Shown here in pieces: positions 55,926 to 64,000 of a stretch of 64,000 nucleotides of DNA. The notes beneath the pieces are model-generated. The model was not told the origin of the DNA, searched no databases, and saw nothing but the letters and a program-made list of their open reading frames with translations. This DNA is from G963663735 sp963663735 (GTDB lineage Bacteria > Acidobacteriota > UBA6911 > RPQK01 > JAPXNP01), in assembly GCA_963663735.2 (NCBI GenBank), contig CAXXHN010000002.1, forward strand, positions 1,364,001-1,428,000. The letters run 5' to 3'. The first letter of the stretch is position 1. Each line of letters starts with the position of its first letter. The translations under genes were made by a program, and so were the position numbers.

Positions 55926-57269
55926 TTACCCGGCCTCCGGACCGTCCAGTTGATAGGCCGGCAATGGGCTGGTAAGTTTTTTAACCATGTAGATAAACAC
56001 TCCGGTCAGCAACAGGTTAAGGGTAAGGCTGAGCATGGCTATTGTCACCACCGGCCCGCCAATACCGTAACTGAGCGATATAACCAGTACTCCTGCCCCG
56101 ACCTCGCCGCGGGGCCACATCCCGATCGCAACCGCGATCCGCTCACGCCAGTGAGCTTCTCTCCGGTAGCAAAAGGCCGGAAACATCTTGCCAAAGTTGG
56201 AGAGTATCGTGAGAACCAGCACATGCAGGATGATCCAGTTCCATCCAAGCGGCGGCTGGGCAGCAGTGATTCGTCCAGTCTGACGGCTCGCGCCCAGTTC
56301 CGCGGCCGCGGCCTCCGCTGCGGGTACTCCGGACCCGTGCAGCGAGGGTTCTACCTGCTCGGCCATTGCTCCGCCCTGCCCTGCCGAATCACCAATAAGG
56401 ATCAGCGGCATTGATAATCCAACCAATACCATGAAGAGAGCGGCGACAATCGTGGAGACACGCCGTTCTGAAGGCGTATCAATTGCCTCGTGCCCGGCAT
56501 GGCTGGCCCCCTGTTCCGAAGCCTGTTCGTTTTTGAGGCCGGGATAAGCCATAACACATCCAAGGACAAACGCGGGCAGCAGAACTTCGATATGAATGGG
56601 GACCGATTCATCGATAATCTTTGATCCCTGGTAGGCTATTTCGCTGAGCATGGTAATGCCCACGGAGTAACCGACAACCCAGGGCCAGGTTATCGGAATC
56701 CTGATCTTATGGAGAAAGATATAGGCAACTCCAAGCATCGCTGCCATAACAACCACGATCAGGCCCAGCTGCCAGGCCAGCCCCACCATCAACATCTTCA
56801 ACGGAATCATCAGCAGCACGGTATCAAGGTCGTCAAAAATGGCGAGGACCCGGGCTTTGCGGAAAAGCCAGGTCGCACCCAGCCCGGCGGCAGCAAGCAT
56901 CGAAAACAAAACACCCGCTGAAGTAGGGGCAGCGAAGCGCCCTGCCAGCAGGGTTTCCTGCCAGGCGGCCATGGTTCCCCAGGTATCAGCCGGCAAGAGC
57001 ACAAATACAAAGTACAGGGTGACTATAATCCAGGGAAAGCTGGCGGCGGTGAAGGCGACAACATAGTCCCATCCATATTGACGAAGATTGGACTTGTCGA
57101 TATCAAACTCATAACCGACCCGGATCATAATAAAGGAAAGGCCGATCATTGTCAGGATCCGCACCGCGTCTCCAGCAAGAGAATACGCAGGACCCATGAT
57201 CTGGGGCAGCCACTGTGAGCCGATCAGTCCCGAAAGAAGCAGTATCGAGAATAAAAGAACCTTGCGCAT
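55926..57269 (-). CDS. Cation:proton antiporter (sodium/proton exchanger family)
   Basis: 447 residues, about twelve membrane helices. A CPA-type antiporter signature is visible in RFAAPTSAGVLFSMLAAAGL and VLAIFDDLDTVLLMIPLKML, where the DD pair is in the usual ion-binding position. A charged loop at residues about 240-330 is rich in Ala and Gly. Exports sodium or potassium against protons, or the reverse; a sugar-coupled role is not excluded given the rhamnose mutarotase gene directly downstream. Confidence 0.85.
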   Translation of the reverse strand: MRKVLLFSILLLSGLIGSQWLPQIMGPAYSLAGDAVRILTMIGLSFIMIRVGYEFDIDKSNLRQYGWDYVVAFTAASFPWIIVTLYFVFVLLPADTWGTMAAWQETLLAGRFAAPTSAGVLFSMLAAAGLGATWLFRKARVLAIFDDLDTVLLMIPLKMLMVGLAWQLGLIVVVMAAMLGVAYIFLHKIRIPITWPWVVGYSVGITMLSEIAYQGSKIIDESVPIHIEVLLPAFVLGCVMAYPGLKNEQASEQGASHAGHEAIDTPSERRVSTIVAALFMVLVGLSMPLILIGDSAGQGGAMAEQVEPSLHGSGVPAAEAAAAELGASRQTGRITAAQPPLGWNWIILHVLVLTILSNFGKMFPAFCYRREAHWRERIAVAIGMWPRGEVGAGVLVISLSYGIGGPVVTIAMLSLTLNLLLTGVFIYMVKKLTSPLPAYQLDGPEAG

Positions 57270-57487
57270 AGTCTTAACAGCCCCTCCTTATGTGTCAGAT
57301 TATCTATGTTGAGGTTTTTCTCCTTTACGGTCTGCCTGAACCAAAAAGGCCTTCACAGAACCGTTTTAACTGTTTTCATAGCAGTATACCATTGCGGTTA
57401 CCTCAAAATGTAAGGATAAAATCTATTCTCATTCCCCCGGTTCATGGCAGCTGTGCATTCAGTTTCACCTGAGTTGAATTATAACCA

Positions 57488-57516
57488 TTGACATCCTCCC
57501 CGAATTTGATGATGAT
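57488..57516 (+). promoter_or_regulatory. Candidate sigma-70 promoter for the DUF6599 gene
   Basis: Perfect TTGACA at 57488-57493, 17-base spacer, then GATGAT at 57511-57516 (four of six match). The ATG is at 57540, so the leader would be very short, about 20 bases. Plausible but the -10 is weak. Confidence 0.35.
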
Positions 57517-57539
57517 TAATAAACAAGGGCAAAATAGTC

Positions 57540-58541
57540 ATGAAAACAAAGGGTTTATTATTCACATTAACCGCTTCGCTTTTACTGGTTAATTTTCCCA
57601 TATTCTTACAGGGGGGCTCCAATATCATGTCGTCTGGCAATATCAACCTTCCGGAGGATTGCAACGGGTGGAAGCTGGAGGGTCCGCCCCAGCTGATAGA
57701 CGAAACGAATATTTTCAATTATATGGACGGCGCCGGAGAATTATACCTTGGATACCATTTTGACCATCTCTCGGTATATGAGTACAGGGATACAAACGAA
57801 AACAGTATCGTGGTTGAACTCTACCAGATGAAGGATTCCCGGGACGCTTTCGGGCTTTTATCCATGGACTGGAGCGGAGAGGCCATTGAACTCAATCTTC
57901 GAGGTCCGGACACTCCAGCGGCTTCCATTGTCCCGCCGCACCGTGCCCTCTACGGCAAGGGTCTGCTCAGGGCCTGGTCGGATGATTTATATATCAGGAT
58001 CATGGCTTCCAGGGAAATTCCCGGGGCCAGGGACGTCATACTTCAACTCGGGAACCTGATCACCGTCGGGCGTGATAACCCTGCTCCTCCAGAATTATTG
58101 CAGGTGATCAATCCGTCACCCGGTGCTGGATGGAAGATAAGGAAAGACAGGACAGCCTATTTTTATTCCCACCTGGTTCTAAATTCATTTTTCTATCTCA
58201 GCCATGCCAATATTCTAAACCTGGATCCCTCCACTGAAGCAGTGATAATCACTTTAAAAAAACAGGGGGATTCTCAAGACAGGCATTCTGCTTACCTATT
58301 CGTAGTTAAATACCCTGATTTCAAGAAATCATCAGAGGCTCTGCATGATTTCTTCAGTGCCTATCTCCCGGACATGAAACAGGAAATCCTCCCGGAAGAA
58401 GGACGGGAAAGCCGGGCTTTTTTCAAGATTGAGGATGGGTGGATCGGCTACAGGCTTCTTAACAGCTACCTGGCCCTGGCTTTATCCTGCCCCGACCAGC
58501 CATCCGCATTTGAGATCCTTAACAAGGCTGAACTGGATTAA
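57540..58541 (+). CDS. Exported DUF6599-family protein
   Basis: 333 residues with a signal peptide (LLFTLTASLLLVNFPIFLQG). The first domain matches the DUF6599 pattern: NIFNYMDGAGELYLGYHF, VVELYQMKDSRDAFGLLSMD. The second half repeats a similar topology (HLVLNSFFYLSHANILNLDP, FFKIEDGWIGYRLLNSYLAL). No catalytic residues are known for the family. The gene is followed at 19 bases by a DUF362 gene, and the two are likely one operon; this pairing is noted in related bacteria but its purpose is unclear. Confidence 0.82.
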   Translation: MKTKGLLFTLTASLLLVNFPIFLQGGSNIMSSGNINLPEDCNGWKLEGPPQLIDETNIFNYMDGAGELYLGYHFDHLSVYEYRDTNENSIVVELYQMKDSRDAFGLLSMDWSGEAIELNLRGPDTPAASIVPPHRALYGKGLLRAWSDDLYIRIMASREIPGARDVILQLGNLITVGRDNPAPPELLQVINPSPGAGWKIRKDRTAYFYSHLVLNSFFYLSHANILNLDPSTEAVIITLKKQGDSQDRHSAYLFVVKYPDFKKSSEALHDFFSAYLPDMKQEILPEEGRESRAFFKIEDGWIGYRLLNSYLALALSCPDQPSAFEILNKAELD

Positions 58542-58560
58542 ATATTTCAAGGATGCTGAT

Positions 58561-59442
58561 ATGAAAAACAAAAAAATCGTGATCACTAAAAGAGATTTTC
58601 TCCGGGGAACAGTAAGCGCCACACTTGGATTTACCCTGATGGGGCCGAAATGGCTGAAGGCAAATGCAGCAGAGATGGGCGGAAGTTCAGTGTTCATTGT
58701 TCGCGACCAAGACGCCATGGACGAAGCAATGAACGCTAATAAGCCCACCTTGAATAAGATGCTGCAGCAAGTATTATCCGGAGTTACCGGGGAGGCCGAC
58801 ATGAAAACGGCCTGGCTGAAACTGGTAAGCCCTGCAGACATCATAGGCCTGGTGCCGACTCCCGCGATGAATCCCACCCATGATGAATTGATTGAGGTAG
58901 TAAAGGAGTCCCTGGTTGAAGCTGGCTTTGCCGCGGAAAACATCCGAAACGCCCAGGGACGGTCTGTGGACCTGACATCCATCACCGCCCTGATTTCCAT
59001 GCCAGGGCTTAAAGCCCACTGGTTGACCGGGATTGGAACTGTAATTAAAAATTACATACTCTATTCCGGCGCTCCGCGTAATTATCATGATCAGGACAGC
59101 GCCAAGCTGGGAGAAATCTGGAATCTTCCCCAGGTCAAGGGTAAAACCAGGCTGATCCTGGTTGATGCCCTGAATCCGGTTTGTGATAAAGGGCCGCAGG
59201 TGGATCCACGTTACAGGTGGCCCTATAACGGCCTGATTGCCGGAACCGATCCGGTGGCAGTGGAAACAGTTTGCCTGAAAGTCATTCAGGCAAAAAGAGA
59301 AGAACTGCGGGGAGAACCATGGCCCCTTTCTCCTCCCCCTGTTTGTGTCGAGGCAGCTGACAAAATCTATAACCTTGGAACCAGTGACTTGAACAAAATT
59401 AAAATCCAGACGATCGGCTGGACTGAAGGTCTGCTGGTTTAA
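58561..59442 (+). CDS. Exported DUF362-domain protein
   Basis: 293 residues from the ATG at 58561 (AAGGA upstream); the open frame extends back into the previous gene but the signal peptide begins here. The N-terminus TKRDFLRGTVSATLGFTL is a twin-arginine-like signal with Lys for the first Arg. The DUF362 core shows LVSPADIIGLVPTPAMNPTH, VDALNPVCDKGPQVD and GLIAGTDPVAVETVCLKVIQ. Many DUF362 proteins carry a 4Fe-4S ferredoxin part; none is present here. Acts outside the cytoplasm, together with the DUF6599 protein encoded just upstream. Function unknown. Confidence 0.85.
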   Translation: MKNKKIVITKRDFLRGTVSATLGFTLMGPKWLKANAAEMGGSSVFIVRDQDAMDEAMNANKPTLNKMLQQVLSGVTGEADMKTAWLKLVSPADIIGLVPTPAMNPTHDELIEVVKESLVEAGFAAENIRNAQGRSVDLTSITALISMPGLKAHWLTGIGTVIKNYILYSGAPRNYHDQDSAKLGEIWNLPQVKGKTRLILVDALNPVCDKGPQVDPRYRWPYNGLIAGTDPVAVETVCLKVIQAKREELRGEPWPLSPPPVCVEAADKIYNLGTSDLNKIKIQTIGWTEGLLV

Positions 59443-59544
59443 ATTTTAAAAATCAGCCTCCCGGTCAGAAATTTTTACCGGGGAACGGTCACCCGCTTAC
59501 GATCGTCTCCCGGTGTTCCATGATCTTACGGTTTGTACCAGGGT

Positions 59545-60060
59545 TTACAACTCCCATCCCTCCCGGTATTCACGAGTCAGGTATTTGTTTGCTTCCGGTA
59601 AATTCGTGATCACCATTTTTCCAGCATCGTAGACGAAGCGCTGTCGGGCCCGTAGCGCGACACCTCCAAGCAGGATTGTTTCTGTAACTGCTCCGGCCTT
59701 TAAGAAACTTCCCGGGGCCTGTTCTCCGGCCTTAAACGCGGAGATCCAGTTGCTTTCGCTACGATCAGAAATGTCCTTAGGAGGTTCAGATGGCCTCGTG
59801 AATTCGATCATTTTTTTCTCCGGCAGTATCCTGGGACTTTCACAGCGGAAACCGGCAAGAATCTTCCAGATGTCACCTGCAAACACCAAACCTTCCCTGG
59901 GTAGTGCCTCTCCGGCAGATGCCATCTCTACCGTCAGCTTATCGCTGGGTGCCACAAAATCAGCACCTCCCAAAACGTGTCTCGGAACAGCGGTTGCAGC
60001 CAAGGTTGCAGTGGCCGTACCCAGCAGGTCACGACGGCTGATATCATTGTTTGATTTCAC
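59545..60060 (-). pseudogene. Internally deleted Gfo/Idh/MocA oxidoreductase
   Basis: 171 residues. The first 43 are a normal Tat signal and start (SRRDLLGTATATLAATAVPR, then PSDKLTV). The last 120 match the C-terminal part of exported Gfo/Idh/MocA oxidoreductases (SPRILPEKKMIEFTRPSEPP, AFKAGEQAPGSFLKAGAVTE, TNLPEANKYLTREYREGWEL). The Rossmann domain and most of the catalytic domain, some 270 residues, are missing. The reading frame is open across the junction at about residues 43-50. It cannot bind NAD(P) in the normal way, so it is most likely a deletion remnant. Confidence 0.75.
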
Positions 60061-60766
60061 TCGTGCCTTCTTTTTATAAAAGTCTACCCTTCACAAGAAA
60101 TAAATCCACTTAAATATTGCATTCAAGAAGTTTATTTGACTTTATGGCCAGCATCTTTTCCTTCTAAAGGCATCCGTTCCGGGCAGAGGGCAGGATTAAT
60201 CCTGGCAATAGGCTGTCAGTACCCGGTTGTTTCCGCAGAACCTCCATCATGGCGACCCAGGCTGTCGGACCATTCGGAAATTACCGGGAAGACCGGAACC
60301 GGTTTACTAATTCTCTTGTTTCATTGCTCCTGGCAGCCTCTGCGGCAAATAGCGTTCCCTATCTAAAGATTCGGGCTAAAGATTCATGGAAAACTCTCTT
60401 CTTCCCTGCCACCCTGACTAACAAATTCAGAGACTTCCGCAACGGTAAACCACAGGACATGAGTGCTCACAATCCTTAAAATATTCACCTGATTCGGAAT
60501 AAAAAACAGCCACACCGAAGAATTCTCTGGACACAACTGCAAAGCAGTCATAGGATTACAGAATCAGGCTCAATTTAAAATTGTTATCTCATTATTACTG
60601 CTCTACAATTCCAGTTCGTTCAGCTTCTCCGCTCACCGGGACTTCAAAAGGCTGACTATCAAAGTAAATAGCATAGATTCTGAGGCTTTGTACTGAAAAG
60701 CATTAGCACTTCCGGAAGGATTCCGGATTGAGATGCTTATGGTCAACCATAGAAAGGCTGGTGAAT
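60061..60766. other. Long stretch without a supported gene
   Basis: More than 700 bases between the deleted oxidoreductase and the LRR gene. Short plus-strand frames (60136-60366, 60249-60479) have no domain and poor starts. I see no strong hairpin or promoter. It may hold decayed coding sequence. Confidence 0.35.
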
Positions 60767-63484
60767 ATGCACTGCACAACCTGTCTAAACCTTCATTCCT
60801 TTTCTGCCGGAGAAGTTTGTATCCCTAAAGTTCTCCTCCTGTTGATAATCATAACCACTGCTGTTTATCCGGCCATGTCCCAAACCTGCACAGGAATCCC
60901 GGACGGGGAATGCCAGGTTCTATATGACCTGTATAACAGTACAGATGGCCCCAACTGGACAGACAACACCAATTGGCTATCCGCTGAACCTGTCGACGAC
61001 TGGTATGGGATCATCGTTGAAGAGGGGCATGTTATAGAAATATATCTTTATAACAATGGCTTGAGTGGTCCGCTGCCTGATGGTTTTGCGAATCTTGTCT
61101 ATCTTGAAAACCTGGGTTTTATCGCAAACAACCTGACAGGTTCTATCCCTTCCGACTTTGGAAGCCTGCAGAATCTCATAAGACTAAATCTGGCCGGAAA
61201 TGACCTGACTGGCTCAATTCCTCCGGAACTCGGCAACCTCACTGCCCTGGAACACCTGGAACTAAACTCAAATTATTATTTGTCGGGTGAGATCCCCCCG
61301 GAACTGGGCAATCTGTCCAACCTGGAGTTCTTACATCTTGTTTCAATTCACCTGACTGGTGAGATCCCTTCAGAACTTGGAAACCTTACAAATCTCAGGT
61401 CGCTAAGGCTCGATGTAAATGGTTTAACTGGTGAGATCCCCCCCGAACTGGGGAACTTGAGCAATCTTGAGACCCTGTGGATCTCCTCCAATGAATTGAG
61501 TGGAGAAATTCCTCCTGAACTCGGCAATCTCACTAATATCCAAAATTTATCTCTTCATTACAACAGTTTAACCGGCGGGATACCGCCTGAACTCGCCAAC
61601 CTGTCCAACCTTGAACACCTGTGGCTCTCCCAAAATGCCTTATCCGGAGAGCTTCCATCGTTCCTGGCTGCGCCGCCTGAGGAAATCAATTTATCCTACA
61701 ACTGCCTGTATTCATCCGATCCCACGATCCTGGCCGCCATGGAGAACAAGCATTCAAACATGTTCATGTCCACCCAGACCGCGCCGCCTGAAAATGTATC
61801 CGCCGAGGTAGTGGAATCCGGAGGCTCAGGGGAAAACCGGGTTCTGGTCTCCTGGGACCCTATTTCCTATACTGACGATGAAGGCGGCTACCGTGTTTTC
61901 TACAAACAAACAACACCTCCAACTGAGGAGTACCCTTCCCCGGCGGAATCCGCTTCTGACTATCATTACGCCGGTATGACTTATGACAAGGAGGACTCTT
62001 CGTTTATTGTCTCCAATCTCGAGCCTGGAACTGACTATACATTCCGGGTCAATGCAGTCACCTGGTCCCATAACAACAACAAAAATGACCTCCAGAGTCC
62101 GGAAAGCAATGCAGATTCAGTTGTATCCGGAACCCTTTCCCGAGCATTTATTCCGGCCTGGAAACAGGAATCCGGGTATTTCACCGGCGTGGTTGTATCC
62201 AATTTCGGGGGCACTGGATTCAATCTCAACCTTTCCGCCTATGATCAGGAAGGAGAGTTAGAGCTTCTGGGACAGAATCCTGCGGCCACCAGTATAGACG
62301 CCGGATTTCAGAAAAGCCTGCTGGGTTGGGAGTTTTTCCAGGGGGACCCATATAACAGCGATTTGTCCTGGATCGAACTGGGAGCTGAGAACAGCAACAA
62401 AATGGGAAGCATATTCCTCTACGGAGTTAGCGACACTCAAATGCTCGATGGGGCAGAAGCCCAGTCTTCCTACGCCAAAAAGCTTTTCTTCACCAGGCCC
62501 TTGAATGAAGGTTTCTTCTATGGATGGCAGCCGGACATCGAGATGTGCCTGGTCAACCCAACGGACGAGGAGGTTACACTCACCTGTACCTTGCAGGGTT
62601 CAAACGGGTACTCCACGAGGACCCACACGATCCCCTCCAGGGGTTTTATCTCCGGGGACTATGGGGAATTGTTATACCCTAACCAGGGAATTTACAATGC
62701 ATTCCTGGAAATTGAGGTGACGGAAGGACCAGGGGTAGTAGGTTTTTCAAGGATTGAGTTTCCGGGAGTGCGCACCGCACTGGGAATGAATGCGGCAGAA
62801 TACTCGGTAGCCCAGAAAATGTACAGTGCCCAGTTGGCCCACGGCCTCAATATAGTGACCAACCTCCGGCTTGTAAACACTTCCGACGAAACCCGACTAA
62901 TTACCTTGACCGCCATTGGAGATGACGGCAGCCCATTGGCAAATTCAGTCCTGACAGGGATCCCCAGCAGGAGCATTTACAGCGCGGACCTGGGAACATT
63001 ATTCGGGCTGGAAGGAGAAGGTGTGGTAACAACCGGCTCCCTGGTGGTTGAGTCCGATGGCCGGGGGGTGATCGGGGATATTATTTTTGCCGAGGGTGAC
63101 ACCATGGAATACGCCATGTCCCTGCCCTTGCAGTCTGAACTATTCCAGGAAGCTGTTTTCAACCATATTGCCAACCTGCCCACAGTATTCACCGGATTCG
63201 CGTTTTTCAATCCCGGAGAGGAAACCGCGACAGTGTTAATTGAGGCAATCGGCACAGACGGGTTTAAGGTAGCAGATAAGACACTGGTCCTCGGCCCAGG
63301 GGAAAGAATAGCCAGGACCCTCAACGATCCTGATATCTGGCCAACATTTCCGACCCAGTCGGGGGGGTACATAAAAATACAGAGCGACCAGCCGATTGCC
63401 GGCCAGCAGCTTTTCGGGGACAGGTCCCTCCGTTACATGGCTGCCATACCTCCAACAACCAGGCAGGAGGCAATGTTTGACTAA
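60767..63484 (+). CDS. Exported protein with plant-type leucine-rich repeats and beta-sandwich domains
   Basis: 905 residues from the ATG at 60767 (GAAAGG upstream). Signal peptide (VLLLLIIITTAVYPAMS), then a cap region (CQVLYDLYNSTDGPNWTDNT) and about nine plant-type leucine-rich repeats of 24 residues with the LxGxIPxELGNLxNL pattern (residues about 95-310). A fibronectin-III domain follows (ENVSAEVVESGGSGE to LEPGTDYTFRVNAVTW), then three or four related beta-sandwich repeats of about 100 residues up to the end. No sorting tail or membrane anchor. Probably binds glycan or protein outside the cell; LRR number may vary by recombination. Confidence 0.88.
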   Translation: MHCTTCLNLHSFSAGEVCIPKVLLLLIIITTAVYPAMSQTCTGIPDGECQVLYDLYNSTDGPNWTDNTNWLSAEPVDDWYGIIVEEGHVIEIYLYNNGLSGPLPDGFANLVYLENLGFIANNLTGSIPSDFGSLQNLIRLNLAGNDLTGSIPPELGNLTALEHLELNSNYYLSGEIPPELGNLSNLEFLHLVSIHLTGEIPSELGNLTNLRSLRLDVNGLTGEIPPELGNLSNLETLWISSNELSGEIPPELGNLTNIQNLSLHYNSLTGGIPPELANLSNLEHLWLSQNALSGELPSFLAAPPEEINLSYNCLYSSDPTILAAMENKHSNMFMSTQTAPPENVSAEVVESGGSGENRVLVSWDPISYTDDEGGYRVFYKQTTPPTEEYPSPAESASDYHYAGMTYDKEDSSFIVSNLEPGTDYTFRVNAVTWSHNNNKNDLQSPESNADSVVSGTLSRAFIPAWKQESGYFTGVVVSNFGGTGFNLNLSAYDQEGELELLGQNPAATSIDAGFQKSLLGWEFFQGDPYNSDLSWIELGAENSNKMGSIFLYGVSDTQMLDGAEAQSSYAKKLFFTRPLNEGFFYGWQPDIEMCLVNPTDEEVTLTCTLQGSNGYSTRTHTIPSRGFISGDYGELLYPNQGIYNAFLEIEVTEGPGVVGFSRIEFPGVRTALGMNAAEYSVAQKMYSAQLAHGLNIVTNLRLVNTSDETRLITLTAIGDDGSPLANSVLTGIPSRSIYSADLGTLFGLEGEGVVTTGSLVVESDGRGVIGDIIFAEGDTMEYAMSLPLQSELFQEAVFNHIANLPTVFTGFAFFNPGEETATVLIEAIGTDGFKVADKTLVLGPGERIARTLNDPDIWPTFPTQSGGYIKIQSDQPIAGQQLFGDRSLRYMAAIPPTTRQEAMFD

Positions 63485-63505
63485 AATTGTTGAGAGTTGT
63501 GGGTT

Positions 63506-63545
63506 GCAGGTTACGGGTTTTAAATTCCTTCTACCTGTAACCTGC
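63506..63545 (+). terminator. Stem-loop with downstream T-run after the LRR gene
   Basis: GCAGGTTACGGGT at 63506-63518 pairs with ACCTGTAACCTGC at 63533-63545 (12 Watson-Crick pairs and one G-U). A CTGCTGCTGCTTTTT tract follows within 15 bases. It is 20 bases past the stop. Confidence 0.6.
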
Positions 63546-63762
63546 CTGCTGCTGCTTTTTCTCCCCTAAACAGAGAGCAGTCCGCCGGGAAATGGAACTT
63601 ATCTGAAAAACAGAAGTTAAAACGAAGATTTATCTATATTCTTTCCGGACAATAGAGCATTATCATTGCCAATCCATCGCATCTGGAGTATGTTGAAAAA
63701 ATCAGAGGCCAAGCCTTTGAAGAATGTGGGATCAGACTAATAATTTTCAGGAGGAATATTTA

Positions 63763-64000
63763 ATGAAATCGAGAACCCTGTTATTCATGTTATCCATGTT
63801 AACTATTTTACTAACTATTGCATTTACTGGATGTCAGTCAACTGAAGCACCTGCCGAGGAAGCCATAACCGCTCCAGGTTTTGAGGGAAGCTGGGACCTA
63901 ACCGAAGATACTGGAGAACGCACCTTCGCCTCGTGGATTGAAGTCACACCGGACGGAGATGGCTGGAAGGGACGGTTCCTGCACCGCGGAGGCCATGCCA
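63763..64000 (+). CDS. Lipoprotein, DUF1080-like N-terminus (cut by window end)
   Basis: Only the first 79 residues are present. AGGAGG precedes the ATG at ideal distance. The lipoprotein signal has its lipobox in AFTGC, followed by an acidic linker (STEAPAEEA). The domain then starts GFEGSWDLTEDTGERTFASW and reaches FLHRGGHA, a pattern seen at the start of DUF1080 (3-keto-disaccharide hydrolase-like) proteins. The rest of the gene is outside the window. Confidence 0.75.
   Translation, partial: MKSRTLLFMLSMLTILLTIAFTGCQSTEAPAEEAITAPGFEGSWDLTEDTGERTFASWIEVTPDGDGWKGRFLHRGGHA

Noticed and set aside
59460..59482. CCCGGT...ACCGGG hairpin between convergent genes
   Set aside because: Short stem, no T-run; plausible but weak.
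1..64000. tRNA, rRNA, CRISPR array, transposase or phage genes
   Set aside because: Looked for on both strands and not seen.

Overview
The window is a bacterial chromosome segment of moderate G+C (judged by eye, not counted). Genes lie on both strands in short operons. I see no tRNA, rRNA, CRISPR array, prophage or insertion sequence. The gene set suggests a Gram-negative, saccharolytic, environmental bacterium. It includes secreted glycoside hydrolases (GH35, GH3), periplasmic sugar-isomerase-like proteins, DUF1080 proteins, two large outer-membrane proteins with CBM9-like N-termini, a PEP-CTERM protein, Tat-exported redox-like proteins, a DUF6599/DUF362 pair and large PAS-rich hybrid histidine kinases. 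There is no SusC/SusD pair, which argues against a typical Bacteroidetes polysaccharide locus. My best guess is the Acidobacteriota/Aminicenantes lineage, but this is inference from gene content only.

Layout. 0-6.5 kb: sulfatase-fold membrane enzyme, exported sugar-isomerase-like protein, a PEP-CTERM protein with thioester-domain features behind a sigma-54-like promoter, and a GH35 beta-galactosidase lipoprotein. 6.9-14 kb: signalling block with a five-PAS hybrid kinase, a PocR-PAS hybrid kinase whose receiver is broken by a frameshift, and a PAS-PAS-SpoIIE phosphatase. 14.4-17.3 kb: glycosyltransferase / radical SAM / glycosyltransferase operon. 17.4-24.8 kb: double DUF1080 protein, GNAT acetyltransferase, two divergent CBM9/beta-barrel paralogues around a small membrane protein, and a DUF4405 membrane protein. 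25-29.4 kb: exported helical-repeat protein, DUF5009 membrane protein, ZIP metal transporter.

29.7-35.6 kb: a compact operon (nucleotidyltransferase-like protein, unknown protein, O-methyltransferase, GT1 glycosyltransferase) with an HPr-kinase-like gene divergent to it. It looks like a small tailoring cluster and is the best candidate here for an undescribed pathway. 35.8-41.5 kb: Tat-exported isomerase-like protein, a fusion of a degenerate KaiC-like domain with a PEP/pyruvate-binding ATP-grasp domain, an exported methyltransferase, and a decayed YncE-type beta-propeller gene. 41.5-45.5 kb: GH3 with PA14 insert and a LmbE-like deacetylase. 45.8-50.7 kb: PabB-PabC fusion, then a GntP transporter with a LarA-type nickel enzyme, a likely sugar-acid uptake and epimerisation pair. 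50.9-57.3 kb: transporter-like-sensor hybrid kinase, DUF2007 protein, zinc alcohol dehydrogenase, rhamnose mutarotase and cation/proton antiporter. 57.5-64 kb: DUF6599/DUF362 pair, internally deleted Gfo/Idh/MocA oxidoreductase, plant-type LRR exported protein, and the start of a DUF1080-like lipoprotein cut by the window edge.

Taken together, the genes describe import and remodelling of plant- or glycan-derived sugars and sugar acids, strong environmental sensing, and surface glycan or small-molecule decoration. At least three genes are decaying: the frameshifted kinase, the YncE remnant and the deleted oxidoreductase.
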